Assembly (NCBI GenBank): GCA_900314355.1
Contig: OMUY01000096.1
Span: 1-64,000, forward strand
DNA from: an uncultured Eubacteriales bacterium
GTDB taxonomy: Bacteria > Bacillota > Clostridia > Oscillospirales > Acutalibacteraceae
DNA: 64,000 nucleotides
Direction of reading: 5' to 3'
Part shown: positions 53,633 through 62,396 of the stretch, piece after piece
How the letters are laid out: the number at the start of each line of letters is the position of its first letter
How positions within the stretch are numbered: position 1 is the first letter of the stretch
Program-made: the position numbers and the translations under genes
Notes under the pieces: model-generated
What the model saw: the letters and a program-made list of their open reading frames with translations, nothing else
The model's database searches: none
What the model was told of the DNA's origin: nothing

Positions 53633-54322
53633 ATGGTTAAGGAAAAGATTTTAATTGTCGATGACGACGCAAATATTTGCGAGTTGCTCAGACTTTATTT
53701 TGAAAAAGAAGGATATGACACGGAGATAATAAACGACGGCAGAGAGTGCATATCAAAGTTTCAATCCATAAGACCCGATATGATTCTTCTTGACGTAATG
53801 CTACCCGGACTTGACGGCTGGCAGGTATGCAGGAAGATTCGTTCCATGTCAAGTGTACCTATTATAATGATATCCGCAAAAGGAGAGACCTTCGACAAAT
53901 GTTTAGGTCTTGAACTTGGCGCGGATGATTATATAGTTAAGCCGTTTGAGACAAAAGAAGTGCTTGCGAGAGTAAAAGCAGTTCTCAGAAGAACAAACGA
54001 CGGAGATTCCAAAGCGTCAAAAATCCTTACATATGACAAGCTTGTTATTAATATGACTAATTATGAACTTGTAGTCGACGGCAAAGTTGTAAACACGCCG
54101 CCGAAGGAGCTTGAACTTCTTTATTATCTCGCTTCCAACCCGAATAAAGTCTTTACGAGAGATCAGCTTCTTGATAAAGTATGGGGTTTTGAATATTACG
54201 GCGATTCAAGAACCGTTGATGTTCATATCAAAAGACTCAGAGAAAAATTTGAAGGCGTATCGGATAAATGGGAATTGAAAACAATCTGGTCCGTCGGATA
54301 TAAATTTGAGACGAAAGATTAA
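53633..54322 (+). CDS. OmpR/PhoB-family response regulator
   Basis: A 229-residue two-component regulator. The receiver domain starts KILIVDDDANICELL, has the phosphorylated Asp in ILLDVMLPGLDGW, the switch residue in IIMISAKGE, and the conserved Lys in DDYIVKPFE. The C-terminal winged-helix DNA-binding domain contains NTPPKELELLYYLASNPNKVFTR and GDSRTVDVHIKRLREK. The ATG at 53633 is used rather than an earlier TTG because it matches the family start and follows GGTGA. The histidine kinase gene lies 58 bp downstream. Regulators of this family bind direct repeats about 11 bp apart. Confidence 0.93.
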   Translation: MVKEKILIVDDDANICELLRLYFEKEGYDTEIINDGRECISKFQSIRPDMILLDVMLPGLDGWQVCRKIRSMSSVPIIMISAKGETFDKCLGLELGADDYIVKPFETKEVLARVKAVLRRTNDGDSKASKILTYDKLVINMTNYELVVDGKVVNTPPKELELLYYLASNPNKVFTRDQLLDKVWGFEYYGDSRTVDVHIKRLREKFEGVSDKWELKTIWSVGYKFETKD

Positions 54323-54380
54323 AAATATTATAAGACGGGCAATTTTTAATTTATTGTCCGTTTTTTTTGAAAATTAAAAT

Positions 54381-55910
54381 ATGGCAGCTCAGAAAGAAAA
54401 AAAAGACAAAAGATATAAAAAACGAACCGCGATAAAAACGTACATAACGTCAATCATAATTGTTCAAACTGTTTTATATTTAGTATTTACAGCAGTTATC
54501 GCGATTTTATATTATCAGTTCAGGAAAGACACTTATATTAATGTTCTCGACACGATTTCCGATGTAGGTTCCGATATTGTTTCGCAGGAACTGTCATCGG
54601 AAGGCGGACTAGATGAAAAATTGCTTTACTCCAAATTGGTCAGAACAGCGATAAATGAAGAACTGATTAATTCTCTTGATATTGTCTTTGTAAAAAACGA
54701 CGGTAATGTGGTTTATTGCAAGGAAATGATTCAAAACGGAGAACTTTTTTCGGGAGTATGCACATGCGATATTCATAAAAATTCCGTATATTCGTCCGAT
54801 TTTATAAAGGACGTTGAAAGCGGAAATCACAACGGAGTAAAAGTGCTTCCGGGCAGCAAAGAAAGGCAGTTTTATTCCGCGCGCCCCATATATAATGACA
54901 GCGCGAAAAAAAGTTCCGCCGGCATAATAATTTTCTCCGCGCCTGTTACAAAGGGCTATAAGCCGAGCTTTAACAAATTTCTCGCAGTAATAATCGTTTT
55001 CACTTTAGTCTATATAACATTTACAATTTCTATAAATACGTTTTTAGGGTATTACACATACAGACCGCTGAAAAGTATCGTCAAAGGCGTAAGAAAATAC
55101 ACGCAGGGTGATTTTTCGTACAGAATAAAATTCCCGTTTAAAATGATGGTCGGCGAGGAATATATCTATATGGCGGATCAACTTAACTCCATGGCGCAGT
55201 CAATCGAAAATTTGGACAGAGACCACGCCACATTTATTTCAAATGTCGCCCATGAACTGAAAACGCCAATGCAGACTATTTCGGGTTTTATAGATGGCAT
55301 ACTTGATTATACGATACCTAAAGAACAGACGGAGCATTACCTTGAAACAGTTTCGTCCGAGATAAAAAGGCTGTCTAAAATGGTAAACGAGATGCTGGCG
55401 TCGGCGAGAATGGATTCCGGTCAGGTTAAGATGAATATAGAAGATCTCAATTTAATTGAGATGATTCTCCGGGTAGTATTCCAATATGAGACGAGGATTG
55501 AGAAAAAAGGAATAACAATGATAGGCCTCGACTCGATGTCGGATATTCATATCAATGCCGATTACGATATGACTGAAAGAATATTTATAAACTTGATAGA
55601 CAATGCGGTAAAGTACTGCCCCGAACACGGAGTTATCAAAATATCGCTTGAAAAGGTAAATGATAATCCCGTATTTTCGATTGCCAATACAGGTCATTTA
55701 TCGGACGAGGACAAAGACAGAATTTTTGAGCGTTTCTACAAGGGAGATAAATCAAGGTCTCTCGATCCTCAATCATCCGGTCTCGGACTTTTCATAGTTC
55801 AAAAACTTGTCAGATTTCAGAAGGGAATTATCGATGTTGAAAATACCGATGACGGTCTGATTGAATTTAAAGTCATTTTTAACGGCAACCTTAACGGCGA
55901 CAGCGAGTGA
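54381..55910 (+). CDS. Sensor histidine kinase
   Basis: A 509-residue membrane kinase: first membrane helix about 20-45, an extracellular sensor domain of about 150 residues, second helix about 200-225, HAMP linker (YRPLKSIVKGVRKYTQGDF), dimerisation domain with the phospho-accepting His in VAHELKTPMQTISGF, and the ATPase with N box NLIDNAVKYCPEHG and G boxes IFERFYKGD and SSGLGLFIVQ. The sensor region contains Cys residues (EMIQNGELFSGVCTCDIH). It presumably phosphorylates the regulator encoded just upstream; the signal is unknown. Confidence 0.93.
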   Translation: MAAQKEKKDKRYKKRTAIKTYITSIIIVQTVLYLVFTAVIAILYYQFRKDTYINVLDTISDVGSDIVSQELSSEGGLDEKLLYSKLVRTAINEELINSLDIVFVKNDGNVVYCKEMIQNGELFSGVCTCDIHKNSVYSSDFIKDVESGNHNGVKVLPGSKERQFYSARPIYNDSAKKSSAGIIIFSAPVTKGYKPSFNKFLAVIIVFTLVYITFTISINTFLGYYTYRPLKSIVKGVRKYTQGDFSYRIKFPFKMMVGEEYIYMADQLNSMAQSIENLDRDHATFISNVAHELKTPMQTISGFIDGILDYTIPKEQTEHYLETVSSEIKRLSKMVNEMLASARMDSGQVKMNIEDLNLIEMILRVVFQYETRIEKKGITMIGLDSMSDIHINADYDMTERIFINLIDNAVKYCPEHGVIKISLEKVNDNPVFSIANTGHLSDEDKDRIFERFYKGDKSRSLDPQSSGLGLFIVQKLVRFQKGIIDVENTDDGLIEFKVIFNGNLNGDSE

Positions 55911-55926
55911 CAACATAATTTATAAT

Positions 55927-55963
55927 AAAAATAAAGCCGGATTTATCCGGCTTTATTTTTGTC
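55927..55963. terminator. Bidirectional terminator
   Basis: AAAGCCGGAT (55933-55942) pairs with ATCCGGCTTT (55945-55954), with A- and T-runs on the sides; shared with the convergent sugar-kinase operon. Confidence 0.88.
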
Positions 55964-55971
55964 ATATACAG

Positions 55972-56865
55972 TTATTTTATGTCATTATACATAAGGTCTA
56001 TATAATTTTGAATATCCTGCCTTGTCGCCTTTATAGGACCCGGTGTTTCCATCTTTAAGGATACGGTAGCCGTAGCCCATAGAAGTGATTCGGCTAAATC
56101 GTGATCAGTCCTCTCGTTTATGTACGCGGCAAAAGTCGTATCGCCTCTGCCTGTTCTTCCGGAAAGATTTCTTGACCTTATAGGACATGTCAGCATTTTA
56201 TCGCCGTCGTATGCGAGAACTTCTGAATTGTGCGTTATAAGTATTTCCTTTGAACCCCACGAATAAAGAATTTCGGCGGCTTTTTTTCTGTCGTCTGTTC
56301 CGGTAAGTATTTCAGCCTCGGCGGCGTCTGTTTTAAGAAAATCTATGTATGGCAGCATTTCCTTTTTGTTCGCCCAGTCTTTGTAGTACATTTCGCCTGT
56401 TCCGTCGGTTTTAACATGCCTGAGACATTCCTGAACGTCAAAAGCGACTTTGGCTTTTTTTGAGGCCTCGATTATCATCTCATCGGGAAAATCGCCGTAT
56501 ACAAGTCCTCCGAAATGAATTATTTCTGCGTCGACGTCGGGAATATCCGATATTTCAAAAGGAGTTCCTACCGATAAACATTTGGAAATTCTTCTCTCCT
56601 TGTCCGGGGTCAGGTATCTGTTGTACATGCTCGTCGAACTTTCGCAATATACAGCCTTGATGTTCTCTTTAGGCAATGTAAAAGCGTCAAGTCTTTTCGC
56701 GTCTTTTATGTTAAGTCTCGTTACCGCCAGAACATTGTATCCGAGAGCGTATGCCGATGCAGATGAAAAAAGCACGGCACCGCCGGGAATGTGCATTCCG
56801 TTGCCGAGATGGTCAATGTTTTCGTCGTCTGAAACGTGTCCTATAATTATTGATGAATATTTCAT
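55972..56865 (-). CDS. PfkB-family carbohydrate kinase
   Basis: A 297-residue ribokinase-superfamily kinase. The C-terminal catalytic motif GRTGRGDTTFAAYINER contains the anion-hole GxGD and catalytic Asp. The N-terminal motif GNGMHIPGGAVLFSSASAYALG is the sugar-binding Gly-rich part. The phosphorylated substrate is unknown; inositol, an inosose derivative or another sugar released by the neighbours is possible. It is the last gene of a four-gene minus-strand operon, 19 bp after the preceding gene, with GGAGAG before its ATG. Confidence 0.88.
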   Translation of the reverse strand: MKYSSIIIGHVSDDENIDHLGNGMHIPGGAVLFSSASAYALGYNVLAVTRLNIKDAKRLDAFTLPKENIKAVYCESSTSMYNRYLTPDKERRISKCLSVGTPFEISDIPDVDAEIIHFGGLVYGDFPDEMIIEASKKAKVAFDVQECLRHVKTDGTGEMYYKDWANKKEMLPYIDFLKTDAAEAEILTGTDDRKKAAEILYSWGSKEILITHNSEVLAYDGDKMLTCPIRSRNLSGRTGRGDTTFAAYINERTDHDLAESLLWATATVSLKMETPGPIKATRQDIQNYIDLMYNDIK

Positions 56866-56884
56866 GTGATTTCTCTCCGTAAAA

Positions 56885-57574
56885 TTAAAATTCGTACGTC
56901 TTCATTTCCTGCGCGGTCTCGATTTTGTCAAACCCTTCGTAGTCGGGAGAAGGATCAAATCCCGGCGACAGATGTGAGGAAAGAAGAAACGCGCCGGAGT
57001 CTTTTTGAATTTTTTTGCCGTAATATGTAGTCATATGAGGACCTTTGAATGTCTCCGGCTTTGAGCAGTCGGCAATTATGAAATCGGCTTTTTCGATAAG
57101 TTTAGGTATGTTGTCGTTGTAAACGGTGTCGCCTGTGTATGATAAAACTTTGCTGCCTGTTATTTTTACTCCGAGAGTAGGCACAGTATGAACCATACTG
57201 TAAAACCCGAGAATAAATCCGCCTGCCTCGATTTCTTCCCCGTCGCGCGCGTCTATTACATTAATAAGCTTGTGAGACGTCAACAGCTTGTAATAATCCG
57301 AGTCGCTTTTTTCAAGAATAACATTTACTTTGTGGTCTAAATCCTCCAGTAAATACCTGAACGCGAGAAAATCTGCTGTGTGGTCGTAGTGAAGGTGCGA
57401 AATAAAAATATAATTAATCTCGTTTATGTCAGCTTTCGCGCTTAAGTGTGCAAGAGAGCCGGGACCCATATCAAGCACTATTTTGTTATCTCCGTCCTCA
57501 ACGAGATAACAGCTGCAGGCGGTATTGCCTGGAGCTTCGTAAGGTCCGTATTTGCCGAGAACGGTTACATTCAT
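56885..57574 (-). CDS. Metallo-beta-lactamase-fold hydrolase
   Basis: A 229-residue protein with the metal motif SHLHYDHTADF (HxHxDH), MVHTVPTLGVKI with a further His, SYTGDTVYND and a final His in LLSSHLSPGF. The layout is that of RNase Z-like or small phosphodiesterase MBL proteins. Its ATG overlaps the stop codon of the PI-PLC-like gene (ATGA), so the two are translationally coupled. The substrate is unknown; cyclic phosphate or phosphodiester hydrolysis would fit a product of the neighbouring PI-PLC but is speculation. Confidence 0.88.
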   Translation of the reverse strand: MNVTVLGKYGPYEAPGNTACSCYLVEDGDNKIVLDMGPGSLAHLSAKADINEINYIFISHLHYDHTADFLAFRYLLEDLDHKVNVILEKSDSDYYKLLTSHKLINVIDARDGEEIEAGGFILGFYSMVHTVPTLGVKITGSKVLSYTGDTVYNDNIPKLIEKADFIIADCSKPETFKGPHMTTYYGKKIQKDSGAFLLSSHLSPGFDPSPDYEGFDKIETAQEMKTYEF

Positions 57575-58476
57575 CTCAAGTTCCTCACGACAAGTCCGTC
57601 TTTGTACTCGTCCGATTTATCATCCATGACATTGCCCTTGTCGATGTTGAGTCTGAGAATATCAGATGATTTCTGATAATCCCTCGACATAAAGTCGCCC
57701 TCTACTATGTTTACCTTTTGAAGTCTTTCGGGATTTTCTCTTAATTTGTCGATTATCTGCCCGTAGTAAGGTCTTAGCCTGTCATCCAAAACTTTGGGAG
57801 TCACAACGCCTTGTTCCGTCCCTAAATTAGGCGTTTCCTGAGTTTGAAACCAGTAAAGTCCCTTTGTGGAATTTTCGTCAAATATTTTTATTGTTGCGTC
57901 AACGAATTTTTCCGGACTTAATCCGAATGATTTACTGTCCCACGGCAATATAGTCTCAACCGCCTTAGAACCCGAGTACGCCTGTTCGGAATTTACTATT
58001 AAATACCTTTTGCCCGATTTTCTGATGTCGCCCATTGTGACGTTTGAGATGTCTGTGAAATCGACAAACGCATATTTGACAGGGTCAATGTAGGATTTAA
58101 GCAGGGCGTTCACCTTAATCGGGTCGGCTTTGTATTTAAGAGTTATCGGTCCGAATTTCTGAGGATAATACTCTCTCATGTCGAGGATGAGAAATTCAGA
58201 ATCGTTGTGTTTTATCATTCTCGAAATCTGACCGAGAACTTCCTCCAAAGGTCTGCCGAAACTCATGCCGTGCGCGAGGTAAACGACGCCTTTTTTCTCG
58301 TTAAGTCTTATGCAGAAATGTCTGACCCCGTGCATATACTGCTCATAAAGGTCATCCGATTGACATTTGGCAAGCGCGTTCATCGTATAGCTGCCTGCGT
58401 TGTGTGAACCGGGAATTACAAGTTCTGTAAGCTTCACGTCGTCCTTAATAAAGGACATCCATTTATCGTAAATCAT
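57571..58476 (-). CDS. PI-PLC X-domain protein without a signal peptide
   Basis: A 301-residue protein of the phosphatidylinositol-specific phospholipase C family. ELVIPGSHNAGSYTMN carries the first catalytic His; VYLAHGMSFGRPLEEVL the second; FLILDMREYY lies on the next strand. Bacterial PI-PLCs cleave PI to cyclic inositol phosphate and are normally secreted, but this one starts MIYDKWMSFIKDDVK with no signal peptide or membrane helix. It may act inside the cell or on a different phosphodiester. It overlaps the following hydrolase gene by 4 bp. Confidence 0.85.
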   Translation of the reverse strand: MIYDKWMSFIKDDVKLTELVIPGSHNAGSYTMNALAKCQSDDLYEQYMHGVRHFCIRLNEKKGVVYLAHGMSFGRPLEEVLGQISRMIKHNDSEFLILDMREYYPQKFGPITLKYKADPIKVNALLKSYIDPVKYAFVDFTDISNVTMGDIRKSGKRYLIVNSEQAYSGSKAVETILPWDSKSFGLSPEKFVDATIKIFDENSTKGLYWFQTQETPNLGTEQGVVTPKVLDDRLRPYYGQIIDKLRENPERLQKVNIVEGDFMSRDYQKSSDILRLNIDKGNVMDDKSDEYKDGLVVRNLR

Positions 58477-58499
58477 TTTATTTTTCTCTTTCTAAAAAA

Positions 58500-59651
58500 T
58501 TAAATTTCAGGAATATTAATTTCTATTTCTTTTCCGGCTTTTGCCGATTTCGCTATTCCATCGATAATAGCCTGATTTATTATAATCTCGCTTGACGGAA
58601 CAGGCGCAGGAAGATCGTTTTCAACAGCGTCTACGAAAGACCTGATTTTCGCCTCGAAATTGTCCATATCGTTGTCCTGAATAGGTATCTTTGTCTCAAC
58701 CTGTTCGCCTGCGACTTCGTGGTAAATAGTCATAGGTCCGCCTATAGAGCCGTTCCAACATTCTGTGGAAGGTATTCTCAGTCCGGCCTTGTCGCCGAGA
58801 ATAAGAGTATCACCGGCGGTGTCCATGTTCATCGCCCATGAAATTCTGAAATCGAGAGTTATGCCGCCCTCGAGTCTTATGAACGCGGCAGCGAAATCGT
58901 CAACCGAGAACACGTCGGCATATTCCGGATGACCGGGATAATATGAAGGTCTTTTGCCGAAAATATCAGATGTATAGCCCGAAACCGTGAGCGGTTTGGG
59001 GTATCCGACGGCGTTTAAAACCATATCAAGCGAATAGCATCCGATGTCCGCAAGGGCGCCGAGTCCTGCCGTTTTGTCGTCTATGAAAGACGTGCCGTAA
59101 GGGGTCGGTATTCCTCTTCTTCTTCCGCCGCCTGTCTGAATGTAATAGACCTTGCCGAGCTCGCCAGACCGTACTATCTTCTTTATCATTTTCATATTGT
59201 TGTCGCATCTGGGCTGAAAACCGATGGAAAGAATTCTGCCGCTTTTTTTCTCGGCTCTGACTATTTCTTCTGCTTCCTCCAAAGTGACGCACATCGGCTT
59301 TTCAAGAAGAACGTTTACGCCGTGTTCAAGGGCGTAAATCGCGCACGGAGCGTGCTGACGGTTGTAAGTGCAGATTGATACCGCATCTATGTCCGGCTCG
59401 TTGTCAATAAGCTCCGCTCCCGAAGAATAAAATCTCACGTTTTTGACGTCATGATCTTTAGCAAATTTTTCCGCCTTGCCGGGAATAAGGTCGGCGAGAG
59501 CGACTACTTCGACGTCGTCAAATTTTTTGTAGCATCTAATGTGCTCTTCGGCTATCCATCCGGTGCCGATTATTCCGACTTTTATATGCTTTCCGGTCGA
59601 ATCGGGTTTTTCTTCTATTATCGTTTTGAACCTGTCAAGAATTTCAGACAT
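58500..59651 (-). CDS. Gfo/Idh/MocA-family oxidoreductase
   Basis: A 383-residue NAD(P)-dependent sugar or inositol dehydrogenase. The Rossmann motif is VGIIGTGWIAEEHIRCYKKF, the catalytic EKP motif is VLLEKPMCVTLEEAEE, and GALADIGCYSLDMVLNAVG carries the active-site D-x-x-x-H equivalent (here GCYSLD, with Tyr in the usual His position). Substrates of this superfamily include myo-inositol, glucose and UDP-sugars. GGAGG lies before the ATG. It is the first gene of the four-gene operon, preceded by a consensus-spaced promoter with a palindrome. Confidence 0.9.
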   Translation of the reverse strand: MSEILDRFKTIIEEKPDSTGKHIKVGIIGTGWIAEEHIRCYKKFDDVEVVALADLIPGKAEKFAKDHDVKNVRFYSSGAELIDNEPDIDAVSICTYNRQHAPCAIYALEHGVNVLLEKPMCVTLEEAEEIVRAEKKSGRILSIGFQPRCDNNMKMIKKIVRSGELGKVYYIQTGGGRRRGIPTPYGTSFIDDKTAGLGALADIGCYSLDMVLNAVGYPKPLTVSGYTSDIFGKRPSYYPGHPEYADVFSVDDFAAAFIRLEGGITLDFRISWAMNMDTAGDTLILGDKAGLRIPSTECWNGSIGGPMTIYHEVAGEQVETKIPIQDNDMDNFEAKIRSFVDAVENDLPAPVPSSEIIINQAIIDGIAKSAKAGKEIEINIPEI

Positions 59652-59752
59652 GAATTTTTCCTCCGTTTAAATGACTTTCTATAATTAAAAATTAAATTTT
59701 TTTGAACGATTTGAGTTAAAACAATAAACAACAATATTGATATTTTGTCTGT

Positions 59753-59807
59753 TTTTGATCAAAATTTATCTATTCATTAGTATATCAACAATTTTATCCG
59801 CGGTCAA
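59753..59807 (-). promoter_or_regulatory. Promoter and palindrome of the PI-PLC operon
   Basis: On the minus strand TTGACC (plus 59802-59807), 17 bp, TATACT (59779-59784). The perfect 12-bp palindrome TTTTGATCAAAA (59753-59764) lies just after the expected start site and looks like an operator. Confidence 0.7.
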
Positions 59808-59910
59808 GAAAAATAAAAAATAAGATGAGAATGAATAATTTTCAAAATGTTGAGTTTGTTTTTTCGCTTCGTAAAAACAGATGAAAAATAAAGCAAAAAT
59901 TTTTTTGGAC

Positions 59911-59941
59911 AAAAAAATCCGCCGTCGGAAGCGGCGGCGGA
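59911..59941 (-). terminator. Terminator of dockerin gene at 59960
   Basis: On the minus strand TCCGCCG pairs with CGGCGGA (plus arms 59935-59941 and 59918-59924), followed by TTTTTTT. Confidence 0.8.
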
Positions 59942-59959
59942 CATATTCAATTATTAAAG

Positions 59960-60955
59960 TCAGTTGTCATCTGATGTAGCGCCCATAAGCTGAGCAAGCT
60001 GTAAGAGCGTCACTTTATTTTTTGAGAAGTTTGACGCATCGAAAAGCTTTGCAGTCACTTTGCTGCCGTAGAGGTATTCGCTGATTTCGATTTCGGAGTT
60101 TTCGTTTCCCTCTTTATCAACTGAAACAATGCTTGTCAAAGTGTCGTTTTTAAGGTTGAAAACAACTTCGCTACCGTCATCGGTTGTCATTATATATTTA
60201 TAGTATACGTCGCCGTTTTCTTCTTTCTTGTAAGCTTTGTCCGGGTCTTTTTCAAGAGTCGGAATTGAAAGATCGCCCGTGAAATCCGAAATATTTATTC
60301 CGGAAGACGTTAATAGGGATTGCTGAATGTCGCAGTAAACTACCGAACCGTCATTGGCGGTCAAAATAACCTGAATTATCTTGTCGGACGATTTTGTTAC
60401 AAATCCCATAGTCTGATTGTTTGTCTGGGCTACCATAATCGAGTCTTTGTTTCTTGCGCCGAAAACGAAGCTCATTTTTTCATCGTCTGTTTTCATAGAG
60501 CCTACGATGTAATATTTTCCGTCTTTGAGATATTTGAGCGCATCGGGGAGGGGAGTCGGATCTATTTCGGTCCACTCGGAAGCAGGCTCTTCAGATGACG
60601 GCTCTTCTGTTGCAGGTTCTTCTGTTGCAGGCTCTTCAGATGACGGTTCTTCCGATGTATCCTCCTCGGAAGATGGTTCTTCCGTAACTTCTACTTTTTC
60701 TACGAGTCCGGCTGCCATTCTCAAAATTGTTCTCGCATCTGTTGCGGTTATTTTTCCGTTGCCGTCGATATCGGCTCTTATTAACTGATCTTTGTCGAGC
60801 GTGATAAGGCTCGCGGCGCATCTTAAAACCGTTCTCGCGTCTATCGCTGTAACTTTGTCGTTTTTGTCGACGTCTCCCATGAAATATGCGAAAGAAGATA
60901 CGGATAAAATTACCGCGACAATAACGGACAAAACCGCTGTCAATTTTTTCTTCAT
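59960..60955 (-). CDS. Secreted protein with N-terminal dockerin, acidic linker and unknown domain
   Basis: A 331-residue exported protein. Signal peptide about 1-24. The dockerin follows directly at about 26-88 (GDVDKNDKVTAIDARTVLR, ADIDGNGKITATDARTILR), both calcium loops intact. A linker of about 40 residues repeats SSEEP and ATEEP units. The C-terminal ~195 residues (from LKYLKDGKYYIVGSMKTDDE) look like a beta-rich fold similar in pattern to LolA/LppX lipoprotein carriers; this is inference. It is a paralogue of the next gene, with matching segments SGINISDF and ISEYLYG. Dockerins are usually C-terminal, so the order is unusual. GGAG precedes the ATG. Confidence 0.8.
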   Translation of the reverse strand: MKKKLTAVLSVIVAVILSVSSFAYFMGDVDKNDKVTAIDARTVLRCAASLITLDKDQLIRADIDGNGKITATDARTILRMAAGLVEKVEVTEEPSSEEDTSEEPSSEEPATEEPATEEPSSEEPASEWTEIDPTPLPDALKYLKDGKYYIVGSMKTDDEKMSFVFGARNKDSIMVAQTNNQTMGFVTKSSDKIIQVILTANDGSVVYCDIQQSLLTSSGINISDFTGDLSIPTLEKDPDKAYKKEENGDVYYKYIMTTDDGSEVVFNLKNDTLTSIVSVDKEGNENSEIEISEYLYGSKVTAKLFDASNFSKNKVTLLQLAQLMGATSDDN

Positions 60956-61043
60956 ACTTTTTTCTCCTTGTTATTTTTTTATCTTTCTAATCTAATAATA
61001 ATTATTTAACCTTGCAAATAACTTAAAACAACTGAAAAATTAT

Positions 61044-61084
61044 ATATAAAAAACCAAGCTTGAATCATTAAAATCCAAGCTTGA
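61044..61084 (-). terminator. Terminator of dockerin gene at 61106
   Basis: Two copies of the self-complementary CAAGCTTG (61055-61062 and 61076-61083) pair with each other; on the minus strand they are followed by GTTTTTTATA. The copies sit in a direct repeat CCAAGCTTGAAT. Confidence 0.7.
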
Positions 61085-61105
61085 ATAAAGAAAAAAACCA
61101 TTTTA

Positions 61106-62149
61106 TTATTCGGTATCTATTCCGAGATCCGAGAAAAAGCTGATTATTCCTTCCTTTTCGTAGCCGTCTACTGAAAAATATGAATCGGGAAGATTGCCGC
61201 CGTAAATAAAATCGCTTATATATACTATTTCCTGACAGTTGCCGTACGCATCGTAAACTTCAATTCTTTTAAGATTGCCGTCCGAAGCCTTGAATAAAGC
61301 GTAGCTTTTGTCAACCGAACTTACGTATTTGTAAACTCTATGAATTTTTCCGTTTGACGCAGCCTCTGTTTCAACAGAATCATATGTCATTGAAGTTACT
61401 CCGCCGATAGAGCTTACCGATTCTGTCAGCTCGCTTAAATCTATTCCGGCTGCCTTTGCGATTGTTTCGCTCACTTCAAAATATATCTTTTTGCCACCGG
61501 AAGATATGCCGCGCATATAAAGTTTAGCAGTAGTTTTTTCCTTGCCGAGGATTTTTGAAGTTGTGGATTTAATCAATACAGTAACAGGTTTGCCGCTCAT
61601 CTCTGTTTCGAGTACGAGGTCTTTTCCGTTTAACGCGTAATCAATGGCGTTGTTCGCGTTTGAATCTGTAATACTTCCTTTAAGTCTGTATCTCGATGAA
61701 AGGAACGCCTCAATCTGTTCTTTTTCCTTCTCCTCGTCTGTTTTTTCAGATTTTGTTGTTTCTTCTGTCGTTTTTTCCTCTGTTGAAGGTTCTTCAGTGA
61801 CGGGTTCTTCTGTCGTGCTTTCTTCGGTTGTCGGCTGTTTTGTCGTATTTTCCTCGGACGAAGTTTCTTCGCCTACTTCTATAAAATCTTCGAGGTGAGC
61901 CGACATTCTCAAAGCTTTTCTCGCATCGCCCGCAGTTATTTTTCCGTTGCCGTCTACGTCAGCTCTTTTCATCTGCTCTTCGTTGTCAAACGTGCTCAGC
62001 TTCGCCGACACTCTGAGTATCGCCCTCGCGTCTACAGCGGTGACTTTTCCGTCGATATTTACGTCCCCCAAAAGATAAGCGTACGACGAAAACGCCGTAA
62101 CCGCGGCAAGAATTAAAGATAAAGCAATCGCCGGTATTCTCTTTTTCAT
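61106..62149 (-). CDS. Secreted protein with N-terminal dockerin, Thr/Glu linker and unknown domain
   Basis: A 347-residue paralogue of the protein at 59960. Signal peptide about 1-24 (ending SSYA). Dockerin at about 26-90 (GDVNIDGKVTAVDARAILR, ADVDGNGKITAGDARKALR), both loops intact. A linker rich in TTEE and TEEP. The C-terminal ~200 residues contain the matching segments AGIDLSEL and ISDFIYGGNLPDSYF, suggesting the same fold as its neighbour although overall identity is low. Its function is unknown. It has its own promoter and terminator, so it is a separate transcription unit. AGGAG precedes the ATG. Confidence 0.8.
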   Translation of the reverse strand: MKKRIPAIALSLILAAVTAFSSYAYLLGDVNIDGKVTAVDARAILRVSAKLSTFDNEEQMKRADVDGNGKITAGDARKALRMSAHLEDFIEVGEETSSEENTTKQPTTEESTTEEPVTEEPSTEEKTTEETTKSEKTDEEKEKEQIEAFLSSRYRLKGSITDSNANNAIDYALNGKDLVLETEMSGKPVTVLIKSTTSKILGKEKTTAKLYMRGISSGGKKIYFEVSETIAKAAGIDLSELTESVSSIGGVTSMTYDSVETEAASNGKIHRVYKYVSSVDKSYALFKASDGNLKRIEVYDAYGNCQEIVYISDFIYGGNLPDSYFSVDGYEKEGIISFFSDLGIDTE

Positions 62150-62198
62150 TTTTTTATCTCCTATTATTAAATTAAGTAATTTTATTTATTTTATTCAT

Positions 62199-62227
62199 AT
62201 TCTATCACTACTTGAATTTTATATCAA
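62199..62227 (-). promoter_or_regulatory. Promoter of dockerin gene at 61106
   Basis: On the minus strand TTGATA (plus 62222-62227), 17 bp, TAGAAT (62199-62204). Confidence 0.7.
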
Positions 62228-62258
62228 GCGTAATATTATGAGATTTCAGAAAATCAAT

Positions 62259-62287
62259 TTGCGTGATTAAACTGAAAAATTTATAAT
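62259..62287 (+). promoter_or_regulatory. Candidate promoter of the HtrA-type protease gene
   Basis: TTGCGT (62259-62264), 17 bp, TATAAT (62282-62287), about 110 bp before the ATG. Confidence 0.55.
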
Positions 62288-62396
62288 AAAAAGAATTTTA
62301 ATTTAAATTAAATATAATTTAAATCATATTTAAGTTTTCAATATTAATATTTGTCTTACAAAAAAATAAAGCAAAACGCTTAGGAGGAAAAAATAT

